The position numbers and the translations under genes are program-made. Positions 35,089 to 46,601 of a DNA stretch of 47,086 nucleotides are shown in pieces (position 1 is the stretch's first letter; each line of letters starts with the position of its first letter). The notes under the pieces were generated by a model. That model searched no databases and was not told the origin of the DNA. It saw only the letters and a list, made by a program, of their open reading frames with translations. The DNA is from Dichomitus squalens LYAD-421 SS1 (lineage: Eukaryota > Basidiomycota > Agaricomycetes > Polyporales > Polyporaceae): NCBI RefSeq assembly GCF_000275845.1, contig NW_006766919.1:225873-272958 (forward strand). The letters are read 5' to 3'.

Positions 35089-35661
35089 TGTCGCGGCGAC
35101 TAGGCACGTAGACTCGGGTCGATGTTCGGCGACGACCCCGTAAGCGAGCGGCGAGGAGCCGAAAGGGAAAGAGAGAGATAGGGAGGGATAAACGTATCAA
35201 GAAACTTGACGAGGGCAGAGCGGCGGTCGGCACGAAGGCACAAGACCGACAAAAGCTAGTCTTCATGCAGACAGCGACAGACTAGTCCCAATGACCAAGT
35301 TATACATTAGCAAACGAAGGGAGATACAACGCTATGGCCACTCACCTAGTCCCAATGACCAAGAGGTCGAGATGGGGACTAGGGAGTGCCTAAGGAGGTC
35401 CTTATATACTAGAAGGGCTGCTTAGCAACCAAAGACAAGGCGCGAGAGCGAGGCAGTGAAGATGACAAAGGGAGAACAAAGGGTGGGAAGGAAAAGGCAA
35501 AGGCATGGCGATCACGGGAACGTAGCATGCGGGTGTGGGAATGTATCTACAGTGTCCAAACTGGGATGGGCTAAGAAAGGAAATGGTCCGGAAATGGAAG
35601 GTGGGCGTCAAGGGGAGGGGAACGGGCGGCAAAAAGGGGCGTCTGTCCAACGTCCGTGACA
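35089..35661. mobile_element. Solo LTR (573 bp), probably Ty3/gypsy type
   Basis: Begins TGTCGCGG and ends CCGTGACA (TGTC...GACA), flanked by the perfect 5-bp duplication CCTAC (35084-35088 and 35662-35666). Removing the element and one CCTAC restores the uninterrupted NLR-A exon exactly (199 nt), so the ends are certain to the base. No internal retroelement genes remain, so it is a solo LTR. Assignment to Ty3/gypsy rests on the termini and length only. Confidence 0.93.
35403..35408 (+). promoter_or_regulatory. TATA-like box inside the solo LTR
   Basis: TATATA in the plus orientation lies about 315 bp into the LTR and about 560 bp before the NACHT frame of NLR-C. If it is the LTR promoter, it points toward the NACHT-WD40 half. 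A sequence match only. Confidence 0.35.
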
Positions 35662-38600
35662 CCTACTTCATCCGGGATAAGGCTCAAGTCGAGAACTTCT
35701 GTAAGGATGATATTTAGTAAACTTTGACTGCAAGTTCGCTCTTATAAACTTTTGTGCTAGGGGTCCGAGCGGGCAAAAACGCGGTTTTTGGTCCGCAGAT
35801 AGACAGCAAAATCGCCAAGTTCACCGAGGCCTTCAAGGACCTTCGCCGTTGCTTCACCGAACATGGAGTGCTCGAGATCAAGATCAAGCTAGCAATTCTC
35901 GAAGATATCCGTGAGCTGCCCATTATATTGCCCCACAATCCACGTCCTGACTCGCAGTCCAAGGCGTGACTGTCGAATTGTCTGCTCTGGCTGATGTCCC
36001 CGGTGCAGGGCTTGACTCGGAGAAAGCTTGTCTTGAAGGCACGCGTCAGCAGACGCTGAACGAGCTCATAGATTGGATCAACGACCCTCAGGCTCCTGCG
36101 GTATGCTTCCTCCTCGGGGGCGCCGGGACTGGCAAGTCCTCCATCGCCCATTCTATCGGCAACATCTTCAGTCCGTTTCGTCGTCTTGGCTTCTTCTGCT
36201 TTGATCGTTCCTTTCAGAATCGTCATCCAAATCTCATGTTCAGCACGATCGCACGTGATCTGGCCGAGCAAAATGCCGACTTTCGATGTGCACTCGCTGA
36301 AGTCCTCAGAGAGCAACAACCAGAGCTCAAACGGTCGATGAACATAGCTTCCCATTGGAACTCGCTGATTCTCACCCCACTCAAGAGGTTTCTGCCAGCT
36401 GGCCCGGTACTCATCGTCATCGACGTGTTCGATGAATGTAGCTCCTCCCGCGATCTGCTGCTGAAGCTGGTCACGGGGAGTTCTGGCAGCCTTCCTCCTA
36501 ATCTGCGCATCCTTGTCAATTCCCGTCCTGAGCGCGATGTCAGGGTCGCTATACGCTGCGCTCACAGCGACCATTTGCGCTCAATGGACCTCAACGAGAA
36601 GAATGGAGAGGCGAGGTTGGACATCGAGTACTACATCCGTCACCAACTTACTTCTGATGAGCCCCATATCGACGGAACGCTGGACGACAGAGACTTCCAA
36701 GAACTGGCTAACGAGTCGGAGGGCCTGTTCCAGTGGGCGGCAATGGTATGCAGAGCTATCAATCACAAGCCGGCCGGTCGCACGCTGAAGGAGCGGTTCC
36801 GTAGTCGTCCGCGCGCTGCGCAAGGTAAAGAGTACCCCCTCGATCCCCTCTACAAACAAGTGTTAGGGAACCTGTTCAAGTCCGAAGACGCGGAACTCAT
36901 GGATCACTTTCGTTCTGTTATGGCCCAGATCCTTTGCACCCCTTTCCCCATTTCCACCCAATTGACAGATGAACTACGTCGCATTGCAACTGGCGTTCAG
37001 GAGAACAAGGTTACTCTCATAGTGGCGGACATGGGACCACTTCTCTCTGGTGTATCCACCCGGACATCTCCCATCCGTCCGCTTCACACATCGTTCCGTG
37101 ACTTCTTGACTGATGCGGCTCGAAGCGGGGAGTGGTTTGTCGACCTGGCACGGGGGCATTCCATCATGGCGCTCGGTTGCCTCCGCGTCATGAACAATCG
37201 ACTGGCCTTCAACATCTGCCGCTTGGAGACGTCCTACATCCTGAACCGTGACATTCCTGATCTGGACTCCCGCCTTTCCACCTACGTTCCCCAAAGCCTG
37301 TTGTACGCGGCATGCAACTGGAATGATCACCTCGCTACCACTCATCTATCGGACCTGCAACAAGAACTCAGCATGTTTTTGCGAGAGAGGCTTCTGTTCT
37401 GGTTCGAATTGCTCGGCCTCCTCAAGTGCGTCAATCGCGCCGCACCTTCGTTGGAAGCCGCACTCAAGGGGTATGATGTGAGCCTCGTTGTTGCACTTGA
37501 TCCATTTGTATCTTGATCTGACTCACAGGTATTGTAGGACTCTGGGAGTGATCCATTGAAGGAGCTGTTGCGTGATGCGATTTCCTTCGTCCGCCGCTTT
37601 GCTGGTGTAATAGCCCAGGCCGCTCCTCACGTCTACATCTCAGCTCTGCCCTTCCCTCCGACGTTATCCAAGGTCCGGACGATGTATCTCCCATATTTCC
37701 CCTCTCTTCCACTCATTGATGGTGTTTGTGACCATTGGCCGCAGGCTCATGCCGTACTGTCGAGGCACACAGGCTGGGTCTGTTCCGTGGCATACTCCCC
37801 TGACGGCCGGCACATAGTATCAGGATCGGGAGACAAGACGGTGCGAGTATGGGATGCAGAGACGGGCGAAGCAATCCTGGAGCTGTCTTGTGGCGACTGG
37901 GTTTCTGGGGTTGCTTTCTCGCCGGATGGCCGTCACATTGCCGCAGCGCTCGATGATTTGACGGTGCAGATATGGGATTCCACGACAGGGGAGGCTGTTT
38001 GCGAACCTCTCCGGGGTCATGAGGGTGCAGTGTGGTGTATCGCGTACTCTCCAGATGGACGTCGCATTGTATCTGGCGATAGTCGTGGTCGTATTTGCAT
38101 CTGGTCCACGGAGACACTCAGGATGGTTTATAAGCCTATCCCTGGCCATGCATCCCACGTCAACTGCGTTGCCTTCTCTCCGACTAGTCAGTACATCGCG
38201 TCGGGTTCTGAGGATAAAACAGTGCGGGTTTGGGACGCCGTAGAGGGACGTGCTGTCAGGGAGCCCTTCGAAGGCCATACGTCGACTATCTCTTCCGTCC
38301 TTTTCTCGCTGGATGGTCTTCTGATTGTCTCGGGATCATGGGACTCGACAATCCGGATCTGGGACTTCAAGAACCAACAGTCGTTGCACACGATATCCCA
38401 CCACCTTCTAGATGACGTATGGTCTCTCTCGCTCTCTCCCGACGGCGGGCGCATCGCTTATGGATTGAAGAACGGTAGCATCCTCATATGGGATGTGGAG
38501 AAACACGGGATTGTCGCGGGGCCATTTGTTGTGCACAGCAACCGGGTACGCGCTGTTAGCTTTTCACCTGACGGTCGCCATGTCGTATCCGGCTCGGATG

Positions 38601-39910
38601 ATGCGACGATACGGATATGGTCTACAGAGGAGAGCACAAGTGTAGAAAGCCCTGGCGATGTCTCCTCCGATTCATCAGATTCCGCCCCCACGAGCTCCGT
38701 GCGCTCGCTTGCGTACTCGCCTGACGGACGCCGAATCATATCGGGCTCTTTAGATGGCACGATCGACGTGTGGGATGCGGACACTGGCAAATCCATCGGC
38801 GGGCATCTGAAGGGCCATTCCCGCCGCATAACTCGCATCAGGTTCTCTCCGGATGGCGGTCGCTTTGTTTCCTCATCGGGGGATCACACCCTTCGTGTAT
38901 GGGACTCGACTACACTCCAACCCCTCAGAGAACCTCTACATGGCCATACGGACTGGGTACAGGACATTGATTACTCCCCAGACGGCCGCCGGATTGTCTC
39001 ATGTTCGCACGATGGCACTATTCGCATCTGGGATGCCGAGACATACGAGTGTCTTCTCGGGCCTTTGTATGGGCATAAAGATTGGGTCACGTGCATTGCG
39101 TGGTCACCGGATGGCAAGCACATCGCATCAGGCTCGTGGGATAGAACAGTGCGGGTGTGGGATGCTGAGACGGGGCACGCTGTTGGCAAGCCATTCAGGG
39201 GCCACAAAGGCTGGGTCTTGTCTGTTTCATGGTCCATGGATGGCCGGTATGTACTGTCATCCAGCGAGGACGGCACAATCAGATTCTGGGATACAGAGAA
39301 ATGGGAAGAAGAAGGCGAGCCTTTACGCGGCCACGCCGACGCTGTGTACAATGTGATGTACACTCCGGACTACCAACAGATTGTGTCCGGAGGCGAGGAC
39401 GGGACCATCTGGATGTGGGATGCACAGACACGACAGCCTGTTGGAAAAAGCCTGTCTAATTGGTTCGGAAGTGTTAATTCCCTTGCGCTCTCCCCGGATG
39501 GTCGCCGTATCATATCAGGTTCGTACCGGTCCACCCGAATTGTTGTTTGGAATGTAAACACTTTCACAGGCAAGTGGCATCTCCTTTCTTACGTCTGAGC
39601 TAACCATAAACATACGTTTCAAGACCCTCCTGGAGCTCATCCCTCCTTCATCAACTTCAAAGCTATGACGGCAAGCGCAGCCATAGACCCGCCTGCGCTC
39701 ACAGCTCCTCCAGAGTACGGGAAGTGGAACGGTTGGATCATGGACAATTACGGTAACCATGTGACGTGGGTGCCGGACGAGTATCGTGATTCTCTACTGT
39801 GGCAAGGGATGGTCAAGGTCATGGGGCGCGAGTCACTCACCATAGATTTCTCGGATGCTTTCTGTGGAACCGAGTGGGCGAACTGTTACAAGGCTCGGCT
39901 TTCTACTTAG

Positions 39911-40319
39911 TTCTACTGGCTCAATCACTCCCCAGGACAAGTGCATGTTTGCCCGTCGTCTTTCCCTCAAGTCTGAAGCTATGAGTAGAATGTCATGTCT
40001 TTGTTGCGGTGTCTCGTCATATACTTAGACGATCCGGAGAACACTGAATAGTGGTCATACATGACGGGCTGAAGCAACGTGGAAGAGCGGCGCAGTGTTA
40101 AATCTGTCTATAGAGCGTTTGGCAAGCAAGAATGCCATGCGGGCCACGCCATGCAAACTCGCTGCATACCGAGATGTTGGTGTCCTTACGCAGCCAGCGG
40201 TCATGGCATGCTAAATGTTGTTTCATTTGATATTGAAAGGGTTCTGCTAGCAGATATGTGAAGGCGACTCATACAACAAGCCTGCTATAACAGTGTTTCT
40301 TTGGCGGGCGGTCTCGACG
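39911..40319. other. 3' flank of NLR-C
   Basis: Follows the 3' flank of NLR-A (read on the minus strand, 17009 to about 16640) closely for about 300 bp, including GACAAGTGCATGTTTGCCCG and the GTTTCTTTGGCGGGCGG word. It probably holds the polyadenylation region. No gene. Confidence 0.5.
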
Positions 40320-40324
40320 GTAGC

Positions 40325-40500
40325 TGTAACGGTGGGCGTCACGGCTGACGCACCGTCACAGAGAAGTACGGCAGTACCCGGCTTAGTCACCCGAGGTAAC
40401 GGTACTTGGCGGCTGTAACGGGCTGGGAAAGTGGGACGGGTAGTCCAACGGTTGTGCGCGGTGCAATTCCCGCACGTTCCATTTTCAGCTAGTCGTTACA
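40325..40500. mobile_element. 176-bp LTR-like insertion (TGTAACGG...CGTTACA)
   Basis: TG...CA termini with a short inverted repeat (TGTAACG/CGTTACA) and a perfect 5-bp duplication GTAGC (40320-40324 and 40501-40505). The corresponding sites downstream of NLR-A and NLR-B are empty. Small size and termini fit a solo LTR of a TRIM/SMART-type retroelement. It contains a tRNA-like segment (40432-40481). Confidence 0.8.
40432..40481 (+). other. tRNA-like segment lacking an anticodon arm
   Basis: TGGGACG (40432-40438) can pair with CGTTCCA (40475-40481) as a 7-bp acceptor-like stem with one G-U. Inside are a perfect A-box match TAGTCCAACGG (40441-40451) and a 9/11 B-box match GGTGCAATTCC (40460-40470), only 8 nt apart. 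It is too short for a tRNA (50 nt, no anticodon arm), so it is not called as a tRNA gene. Confidence 0.4.
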
Positions 40501-40999
40501 GTAGCCGCCCTGCCGCAGACACCGCGCCCGCCAGCACAAACGACGGCGCGGGCGACGGGCCAGGTGATCTCGTTCTCGACCGCCTGCTCTCATTGAGAAT
40601 CTTGTGCGCCTTCTCACCGGCCTTTCCAATTCATCGCGCTGATACGAACCCTCTGTCGCCCCATCGTTGTTTGATCTTCTGTATCGACACACTCCCGCTT
40701 TTTCAACACGCGCTCCTTGTGCGTCGGAGTATCGGACTTGTTGCGCCGACTCTTTGGTTAGATGACAGGATGAAGCTCGCACGGGTCAGTACTCGAGTAC
40801 CGATCGACCGAGGTACGACTGCGCCGCGGGGTCAGTGGAGGTGCGCGAGGGGAGGAGGATGCGAAGGATGACGAACTTCTGCGTGGTCCCAAACACGCTG
40901 TGCGACAGGATGTGGGCTAGGGGAAAAGCCACTGAACGAGTCAGGGACGGGCACCGAGAGCTCTCCGACTGGCGAGTCTCGCGTGTCCCACACGTCGCG

Positions 41000-41945
41000 A
41001 GCGAACAGCAAGACGCGAGCGGTCACCCGTGTGACGCCCCACACGACCCACGCGTGCAGCGCGAACAGGACCAGCGTCGCGTCCTGCGCGTGCTCCCTCT
41101 TCTACAGAAGCTCGATGATCTCCCTAGCGCAGGTCCTACGGTCTCCCTGTCGCGATCCTTCGCGACGGCGGGCACACACTGCACGATTTCCTGGTTGAGG
41201 TTCGCGAGCGCCTGGAGGACCGGCACGCCCGACCAATCGTCGGTACTAGTCATGGAGACGAAGCCCTTGAGCGAGGCGAGTTCTTCAGCTTGACAAGTAA
41301 TCGTCCGGCGGGCATCTGAGTAGATCGCGCGTGCAAAGAACCATAGAGCGCGCGCAGCCGCACAGGGTCTCGGCGGAAGGGTGCAGAACGGAAGGATACG
41401 TTGAGGATGTAGGCACCATGGGGGGAGAGAGTTGCGGGAGAGCGAGCTGAACGCTCTCGTTCTCACGCTCGGGAGTGAACGCGCTGACGGAGCTGTCTGC
41501 GCTGCCTCAGGCTCTCCTGCTCGGACGATACGCAGTCCTCGTCCTGTCTCTCGTCCTCTCCCGTTCCCGACGATGGCCCCTCTCCTTCTTCTCCCTCAGC
41601 TTGCCTCGCTTACAGTCTCGTGCCCGCTCGCTATCCCCACCTCGTCCGCTGTCCTTGCTGTGGTTCTTGCTAGGTAGCCAGCGCGAAGAACGCGAACCAT
41701 GGTGCCTTGTAATCATGTACCGAGACTCGGAGGGGCGGTGCGCAAGATGCGCACCGGCAAAAGGAGCCAATCAGTCGAAAAGGTCTCAAAATGTGTAGAT
41801 GACGCTCCAATAGCGTGACGAGGGTGAGTGTCCATGGCCTTCTCGCGGGCGTGCGCTTGAGAGCGGGAATGCGGGTGGAAGCAAGGCTGAAGCTTGGCTG
41901 CGCATGCGGCGAGGCGCTATGCATGCGCTATCCCTCTGACTATTA
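41000..41945 (-). pseudogene. Decayed copy of gene X (X5)
   Basis: On the minus strand it keeps the N-terminal flank (CATTCCCGCTC at 41860), the start region, part of the charged coil (41690-41510), the DDWSG..LQALANLNQEI segment (41250-41180) and the FALHAWVVWGVTRV segment (about 41060-41030), with frameshifts and deletions between them. Partner of X2 in the inverted duplication, tail-to-tail with NLR-C. Confidence 0.75.
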
Positions 41946-42199
41946 TATGGGAAATGCTGCGGTAGGTTGGATAGGAAAAAGCATATGGATTGCGAACAGT
42001 GATGGAGGAATGTGGTGGGACCAGAACAGTCTCGAGAGTATCTATGGCAGCGACGAGTGGGATCGAGGACGTCAGTCCGAATGTCTGGAGTGCAAAGGGT
42101 ATCAGACATTTCATGCTTGTCGCTCGGTCGGGTACGCACTCACCGAAGGAGTTCTGGGCGAGAAGGGCAGCGACAACGGACGGCCCTGTGCGCGCAGTC

Positions 42200-43239
42200 C
42201 TCTTTCGGCCTGTTCGTCCTTGCGGGCGTCTGATCAGTTCTCTTTCTGACGACATCTCGTACTGGTTTCCGTGTCTTCTTCGGTTGTCCTTGCGTGCCGA
42301 CGTTTCTAGACCGTGAAAGCGACAGGGAGCTGTGGAATGGAATGCGACGAGTACTGAACTCGAAGGGAACCTCTTCGTGCTTTCATGGAATCGGCCCACA
42401 ATCATGCCTTCCGCCGTGGGCCTCCCATTCTAACTTCTCGCAACTCTCCCACCGCACCCTGGAGGGTTTCATAGGTGCGTCTACCAAACACAACTCCCTT
42501 TCAACGTCCGTGCTCACGTCCATTCCAGACAAATGTGGATCGCGTAACGAGCCTATTAAATACAGGGGCAAACACTTGGCTAGCAGCTCATCGATAGGGA
42601 CGATCCACGGCAGGGCAGCAGCAACGCAAACTTCGGCGGCAGCTCAGACGACCTCGTGATCTCATTCTCATGCTCGACGGTCGAACAACCATCCCGTGCG
42701 CGTCCTTCGAAGGACCGTGAACCTCATCGCGCGAACATGGAGCCTCTATCGAACCCGCACCGTTTCTGCATTGTCTTGGACACGTTTGGCGCAGCATCCG
42801 GCTCTTCGTGTATTCTACCATCTGTCTCTACAGCTCGTGCGTCTCTCGGCTGATGTGGACCCGCGAAATGGCGTCAGTAGAGGTTCGCAAGGAAGGGTAG
42901 GATCGGGAGGGTGACGTGCCTTGATACTCCGGTTCCGCTGCGAGATGCGGCGGGGGTGATGCCTGACATGATGGAACGAGGGCGTTTAGAAAGCAAGACG
43001 GCGAGATTAGAAGTGAATTCATCAATTGAGGGAGTGCGACGCACGGCGATAGGAAGATAAGCGAGGGCGGATAGCATCGCGTTTGCATCCCGCCTCTGCG
43101 CACGCTTTGCCAGTGGACCTGCGATGGAATGACGATGAGCGAATCCGCGCAAGGACGTGGGCTACGGGAGAAGCCATCGAATGAACCAGGGACCCCGGCC
43201 GAATACGGCGGGCGAGTTGCACCACAAGAGCTCTTCCGC
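42200..43239. other. Footprint of a lost NLR unit
   Basis: 42560-43239 resembles the spacer that elsewhere joins an NLR 3' end to an X tail (compare 31525-32400), and it lies at the 3' end of X6, but no NLR sequence is found between it and the X5 flank. 42200-42560 is not recognised. Confidence 0.45.
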
Positions 43240-44060
43240 CGCCAGAGCAAACAGCAAGACGCGTCCGGTCACCCGCCTCACGCCCCACACCACACATGCC
43301 TGCAGTGCGAACAGGACCAGCGTCGCGTCCTGCGCGGCAACCTTTGTTGCAGCTATGGCAGGCATGCGTGTATCTCCGTGGCCAGAATTATGAGCAAGCA
43401 CCTCCGCGGCGGGTGCAACAGATTGGCGAGCTCGCGTTGGCGTGGGCAGGACAGGGCGGGCAAGCCCAAGTGCGTCGACAGGTGCCACGGGGTATGATGC
43501 GGACAGCGACTGGGGTGACGGGAATATGGGAGGGGAAACCTGTGGTAGGCAGCTTCAACAGCTCTCTGCGCGTCGAGCGCAGCTGTTCCAGGACGCTCTC
43601 GTTCTCATGCTTGAAATCCTGAACGCGCTCAGGGAGCTGCTCGCGTTCCTAGTCCTGCTCAGATGATACGCAGCCCTCCCTTTGCCTTGCCCTGTCCCTC
43701 GTCCTCCCGACCATGCGTCCTCTCCCTCCTTTTCCCTCCGCCTGTCCCGCTCACGGCTCGTTCACGGTCGCGGCCTCGCTCGGTGAGTAGTCTTGTTCTC
43801 ATTCTCTATCCTTGTCGTGGTCCTTGCCACGTAGTCGACGTGACGAATGCGAGGAATGGCCGCCTGTATGAAGACTCCAAGGGGCCATCCGCAAGGTCGT
43901 CGAGAATGCCCACCGGCGGCAGGAGCTATTCAGCCCAAGAGCTCCCAAAAGGTGTTCATGGCGATCTCATGGCGTGACGAGCGTAACCGTCCATGGCCTT
44001 GTCGCGAGCATGCGCCAGACCGGGAATGCGGATAGAGGTACAATTGGAGATGGCTGCGAA
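43240..44060 (-). pseudogene. Decayed copy of gene X (X6)
   Basis: Minus-strand fragments of X: N-terminal flank and MNTFWELLG-like start region (44060-43930, then a TGA), charged coil (43800-43680), Glu/Leu coil (43650-43540) and the DATLVLFALQACVVWGVRRV segment (about 43340-43270). Frames do not connect. Head-to-head with NLR-D; most like X3b. Confidence 0.75.
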
Positions 44061-45375
44061 TTCACCCAGGCGCGATGCATGCATGCGCTATCGCTCTCGC
44101 TATGCGATGATGAATGCTGCAGTAGAATGGGCGGAGAAGCGCATATGGATGCGAACGGTCGCGGAGGAGTGCAGTGTGACCAGAGTCCGAGTCGTGGAAA
44201 TGCTGAGGCGTCGAGATTCGGAAAGCTGGTCGTAGTCGCCAGTGCGAGTCGTTGTCATGCAAAGGCTATCAAGTTCAATCAGACTCTTGTTGTATATCGC
44301 TCAGTAACGTACGCCGTCGCTGGTTGGGTTGTGAGCGAGAAGGGCTGCGACAATATTGGCTCCTCGTGCGCACAGCGTGGAGCTTCTCCATCGGGCCGTC
44401 TTCCTCATCGGCGTCTACTCAGGGACCTCTTCCTTCCGGCTTCCACACTCCGACTGGGCTCCCGCTGCTTCGCTATTTGGCTCTGCGTCGCGGCACACGG
44501 AGCTGGGTCACGACGTCAATGGTGTAGGCTCAGCATGAAGGAGTATAGTGGTGGTACAGAGGCACGAAGAATATCAGAGGTTCGCGCCGCATTCCATTCA
44601 GCATGCCTAGTCCCAACTAACGATCAAACCCTTCAGCTCTGTTCGGCCATTTTTCTTGTCCTTGTATCGTAATTCATACGGTTTTGTCTATGTAAAGCTT
44701 GCGTTGAGCGCGTTGTGGTCTTGCATTGGAAGCTTCAACACAGCCCAGCTTGTTGGCGCTGATCTCGTCCAGTGGCCGTCCGAACGATAACTGCATCCAT
44801 AATGCCACAGAATCCTGATCGCACGGCTTGCAGCTCATGCGCACGGTGCTTATTGTTCGCTTGCTTGCCTCCACTTGACAGAATCTGACTTGGCAGACCT
44901 CGTTTTCAGCATGCTCCCGTTCTCCGAGATTCTGTGTTTGGACTTTGTGCCGGAATGGAACACCTTGCACATGCATTGTTCCGTCTACGACTTCGATTGG
45001 GAACGTTCCCGATGCTCACTGCATTCTGGGATTAGCTCTTTGTCCATGACACTCTTGTCGCTGGCGTTCGACGTTTTCGACTTCCAAGTGGGTTTGACGA
45101 CTGTCTCTGAATGGTCACTGACACTCCGTGATGCCACACTTCCAGTTCTCTGACGGACGCTGAACAAAGTCGCGATCTCCGCGCGGGCGCCAGTCTCAGT
45201 GATACAATGGTACAAACCCAACGTGCGCCTGCTCCCGAAACCTAGTTCAAGCCTCGTGGTCTCGTCCACCACGCTCCCATAATGCCAGCGGGTTGCCTGC
45301 GCTCAGTCAGGCTGTTTCTGCACCGCCCACCAGCCGACATCCTACGACATTGTCAGACCACTGTTGAAGCCCGCC
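44061..45375. other. Divergent spacer upstream of NLR-D
   Basis: Contains the X-type 5' flank (44080-44400) and the B/D-type NLR promoter region (44570-45375). It provides the uninterrupted site (TA at 44354-44355) for the MITE found near NLR-B. No gene. Confidence 0.55.
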
Positions 45376-46548
45376 ATGCGCAAGTTCAAGAGCAAGTTGT
45401 CTAAGCGTTTCAAGAGATTCTCTCGACCATGCACGGACGAAGCCAGAGGCGCGTCTATCGATGCGAAATCTGCAGGTCTATGCACGCTATACTCGGGCAG
45501 GACGGAAAACGATGGTATTGGGCGCGCGCTACGGAAGCTGCGCGGGACCACCGAGTCCGTGTCGCCACCGCTCTCTCGCGCGACCGGTGGGCCGAGCTCA
45601 AGCCGGCGGAAGGCGAATGTACCTGATACATGAGACGTAGCTAAGCGAGACCAAAAATGGGGCAGCGGAAGGGTGGGTGCAAAAACGAAAGCTCGAGGAG
45701 CGCGAGCTCCCGAAGGGCGAGGGGACGAGGATCCTGGGCTGCGAGCCCTTAACCTATATACTACTAGAGACAAAGCAGATGTAAAGCGGCGAGGGGGTGG
45801 CACGAGTTACGCTGTCATAGACCCTGGACAATAATCATTGTCCAAAACATGTTGGTCGCACAGAGGTCGTTCCTGAGGCTTCGATCCAAGTATGTTTCAC
45901 TTCCAGACTTCGTGTCTTTCTGTAGTTGACTGGATGTCTCGCTTAAGGACACGCAAGACGCAGCTCCCATAACAAGCCCGGCTGGGGATGTAGCCCGAAT
46001 AAGGACAGCCGTCGACGGCGGCGGCGCAGCATTGGCCTCCATCAGCACAGCTCATACAGTCGTAACCAAAGGGGCGACGGCCATCGAACCGGCGACAGAA
46101 GCTGTTCAAGGCGCGTACGAGCTGTGGAAGCCCGTACTGGACAAAGTGGCGGTCTTTGCATCGCTCATCGAGGCCATAGGAGACGTGAGTCAGTCAATAC
46201 CGTCTAGCGAGTTTCGGCGGTGCTCAAGATGATGTATAGCTCCATCCCTACGCCAAGATAGCATCCAAGGTTCTCCTTTCGGTCGTGAAGGTACGGTGTT
46301 TTCCACGTATGATTGATCTATGCTCCCAGTCTAAACCATCCCTTTTCAGCCTGTAATTGACCAAGACAAACGTGACAACGCGATGGCTGATCTTCTGGAG
46401 GCGATGAGCGACCTTTATGACCTCGTGAACAAGACTGGTCGCTTTGCTGACCTGGACCAATATCGCAAGAAGCTGCTCAAGGATATGTCCTCGAAAACAG
46501 AGGAATGCGCAAAGTTCATCCGGGACGAGGCTCGATTTACCAATTTCT
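45376..46548 (+). pseudogene. NLR-D: 5' part of a STAND gene, disrupted and cut by the window edge
   Basis: Matches NLR-B exon by exon: exon 1 45376-45477 plus 45851-45889 (interrupted), exon 2 45948-46184 (237 nt, as in NLR-B), exon 3 46240-46290 (51 nt), exon 4 46350-46548 (199 nt), all in phase. It encodes the basic N-terminus (MRKFKSKLSKRFKRFSRP) and the helical domain with LHPYAKIAS. In exon 1 a 373-bp insertion brings an in-frame stop at about 45631. After exon 4 the donor GTGAGA is intact, but the intron runs into repeat DNA, and no NACHT part is seen before the window ends. It could continue beyond the edge. Confidence 0.7.
45478..45850. mobile_element. 373-bp insertion in NLR-D exon 1, origin unclear
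   Basis: Comparison with NLR-B exon 1 places extra DNA between the codons for SAG and VGRTEV. It has a TATA-like CCTATATACTACTAGAG (about 45750) that loosely resembles the TATA region of the 35-kb LTR, but I find no clear target duplication or terminal repeats. It may be a truncated LTR or another insertion. Confidence 0.5.
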
Positions 46549-46601
46549 GTGAGAGTGTCTCTCGCCGAACTCTTGCCATGACGCATACTGAGCATCAGCA
46601 A

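Larger units (their letters stand above)
34307..39910 (+). pseudogene. NLR-C: NACHT-WD40 STAND gene split by a solo LTR
   Basis: Exons: 34307-34459, 34529-34756, 34815-34865, 34924-35088 plus 35667-35700 (one exon interrupted by the LTR), 35761-35910, 35958-37477, 37538-39569, 39663-39910. Without the LTR this would be a full-length NLR nearly identical to NLR-A. With it, translation stops at TAG 35101-35103, leaving about 203 residues: the basic N-terminus and most of the helical domain. The downstream NACHT (Walker A GGAGTGKSS, Walker B IVIDVFDE) and all fourteen WD40 repeats keep an open frame. Compared with NLR-A it has Val for Ala in the Walker B region and NSRPE instead of TSRPE in the sensor-like motif. 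It may be a dead gene, or two transcripts: a short N-terminal protein and an LTR-driven NACHT-WD40 protein. The last intron again has a GC donor (39570). Confidence 0.85.
32880..42200. repeat. Right arm of large inverted duplication (X4 - NLR-C - X5)
   Basis: Counterpart of 14640-23480 in opposite orientation. All coding exons of NLR-C that can be compared have exactly the lengths of those of NLR-A (153, 228, 51, 199, 150, 1520, 2032 and 248 nt once the LTR is left out). The arm differs by two private insertions, at 35089-35661 and 40325-40500. Outer borders are approximate. Confidence 0.85.

Noticed and set aside
35051..35662. Small genes inside the 573-bp insertion
   Set aside because: The interval is exactly delimited by LTR-type termini and a target duplication; the frames have no retroelement domains.
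40432..40481. A genuine tRNA gene
   Set aside because: Only 50 nt, no anticodon arm, A- and B-box too close; kept as a tRNA-like segment of the small element.
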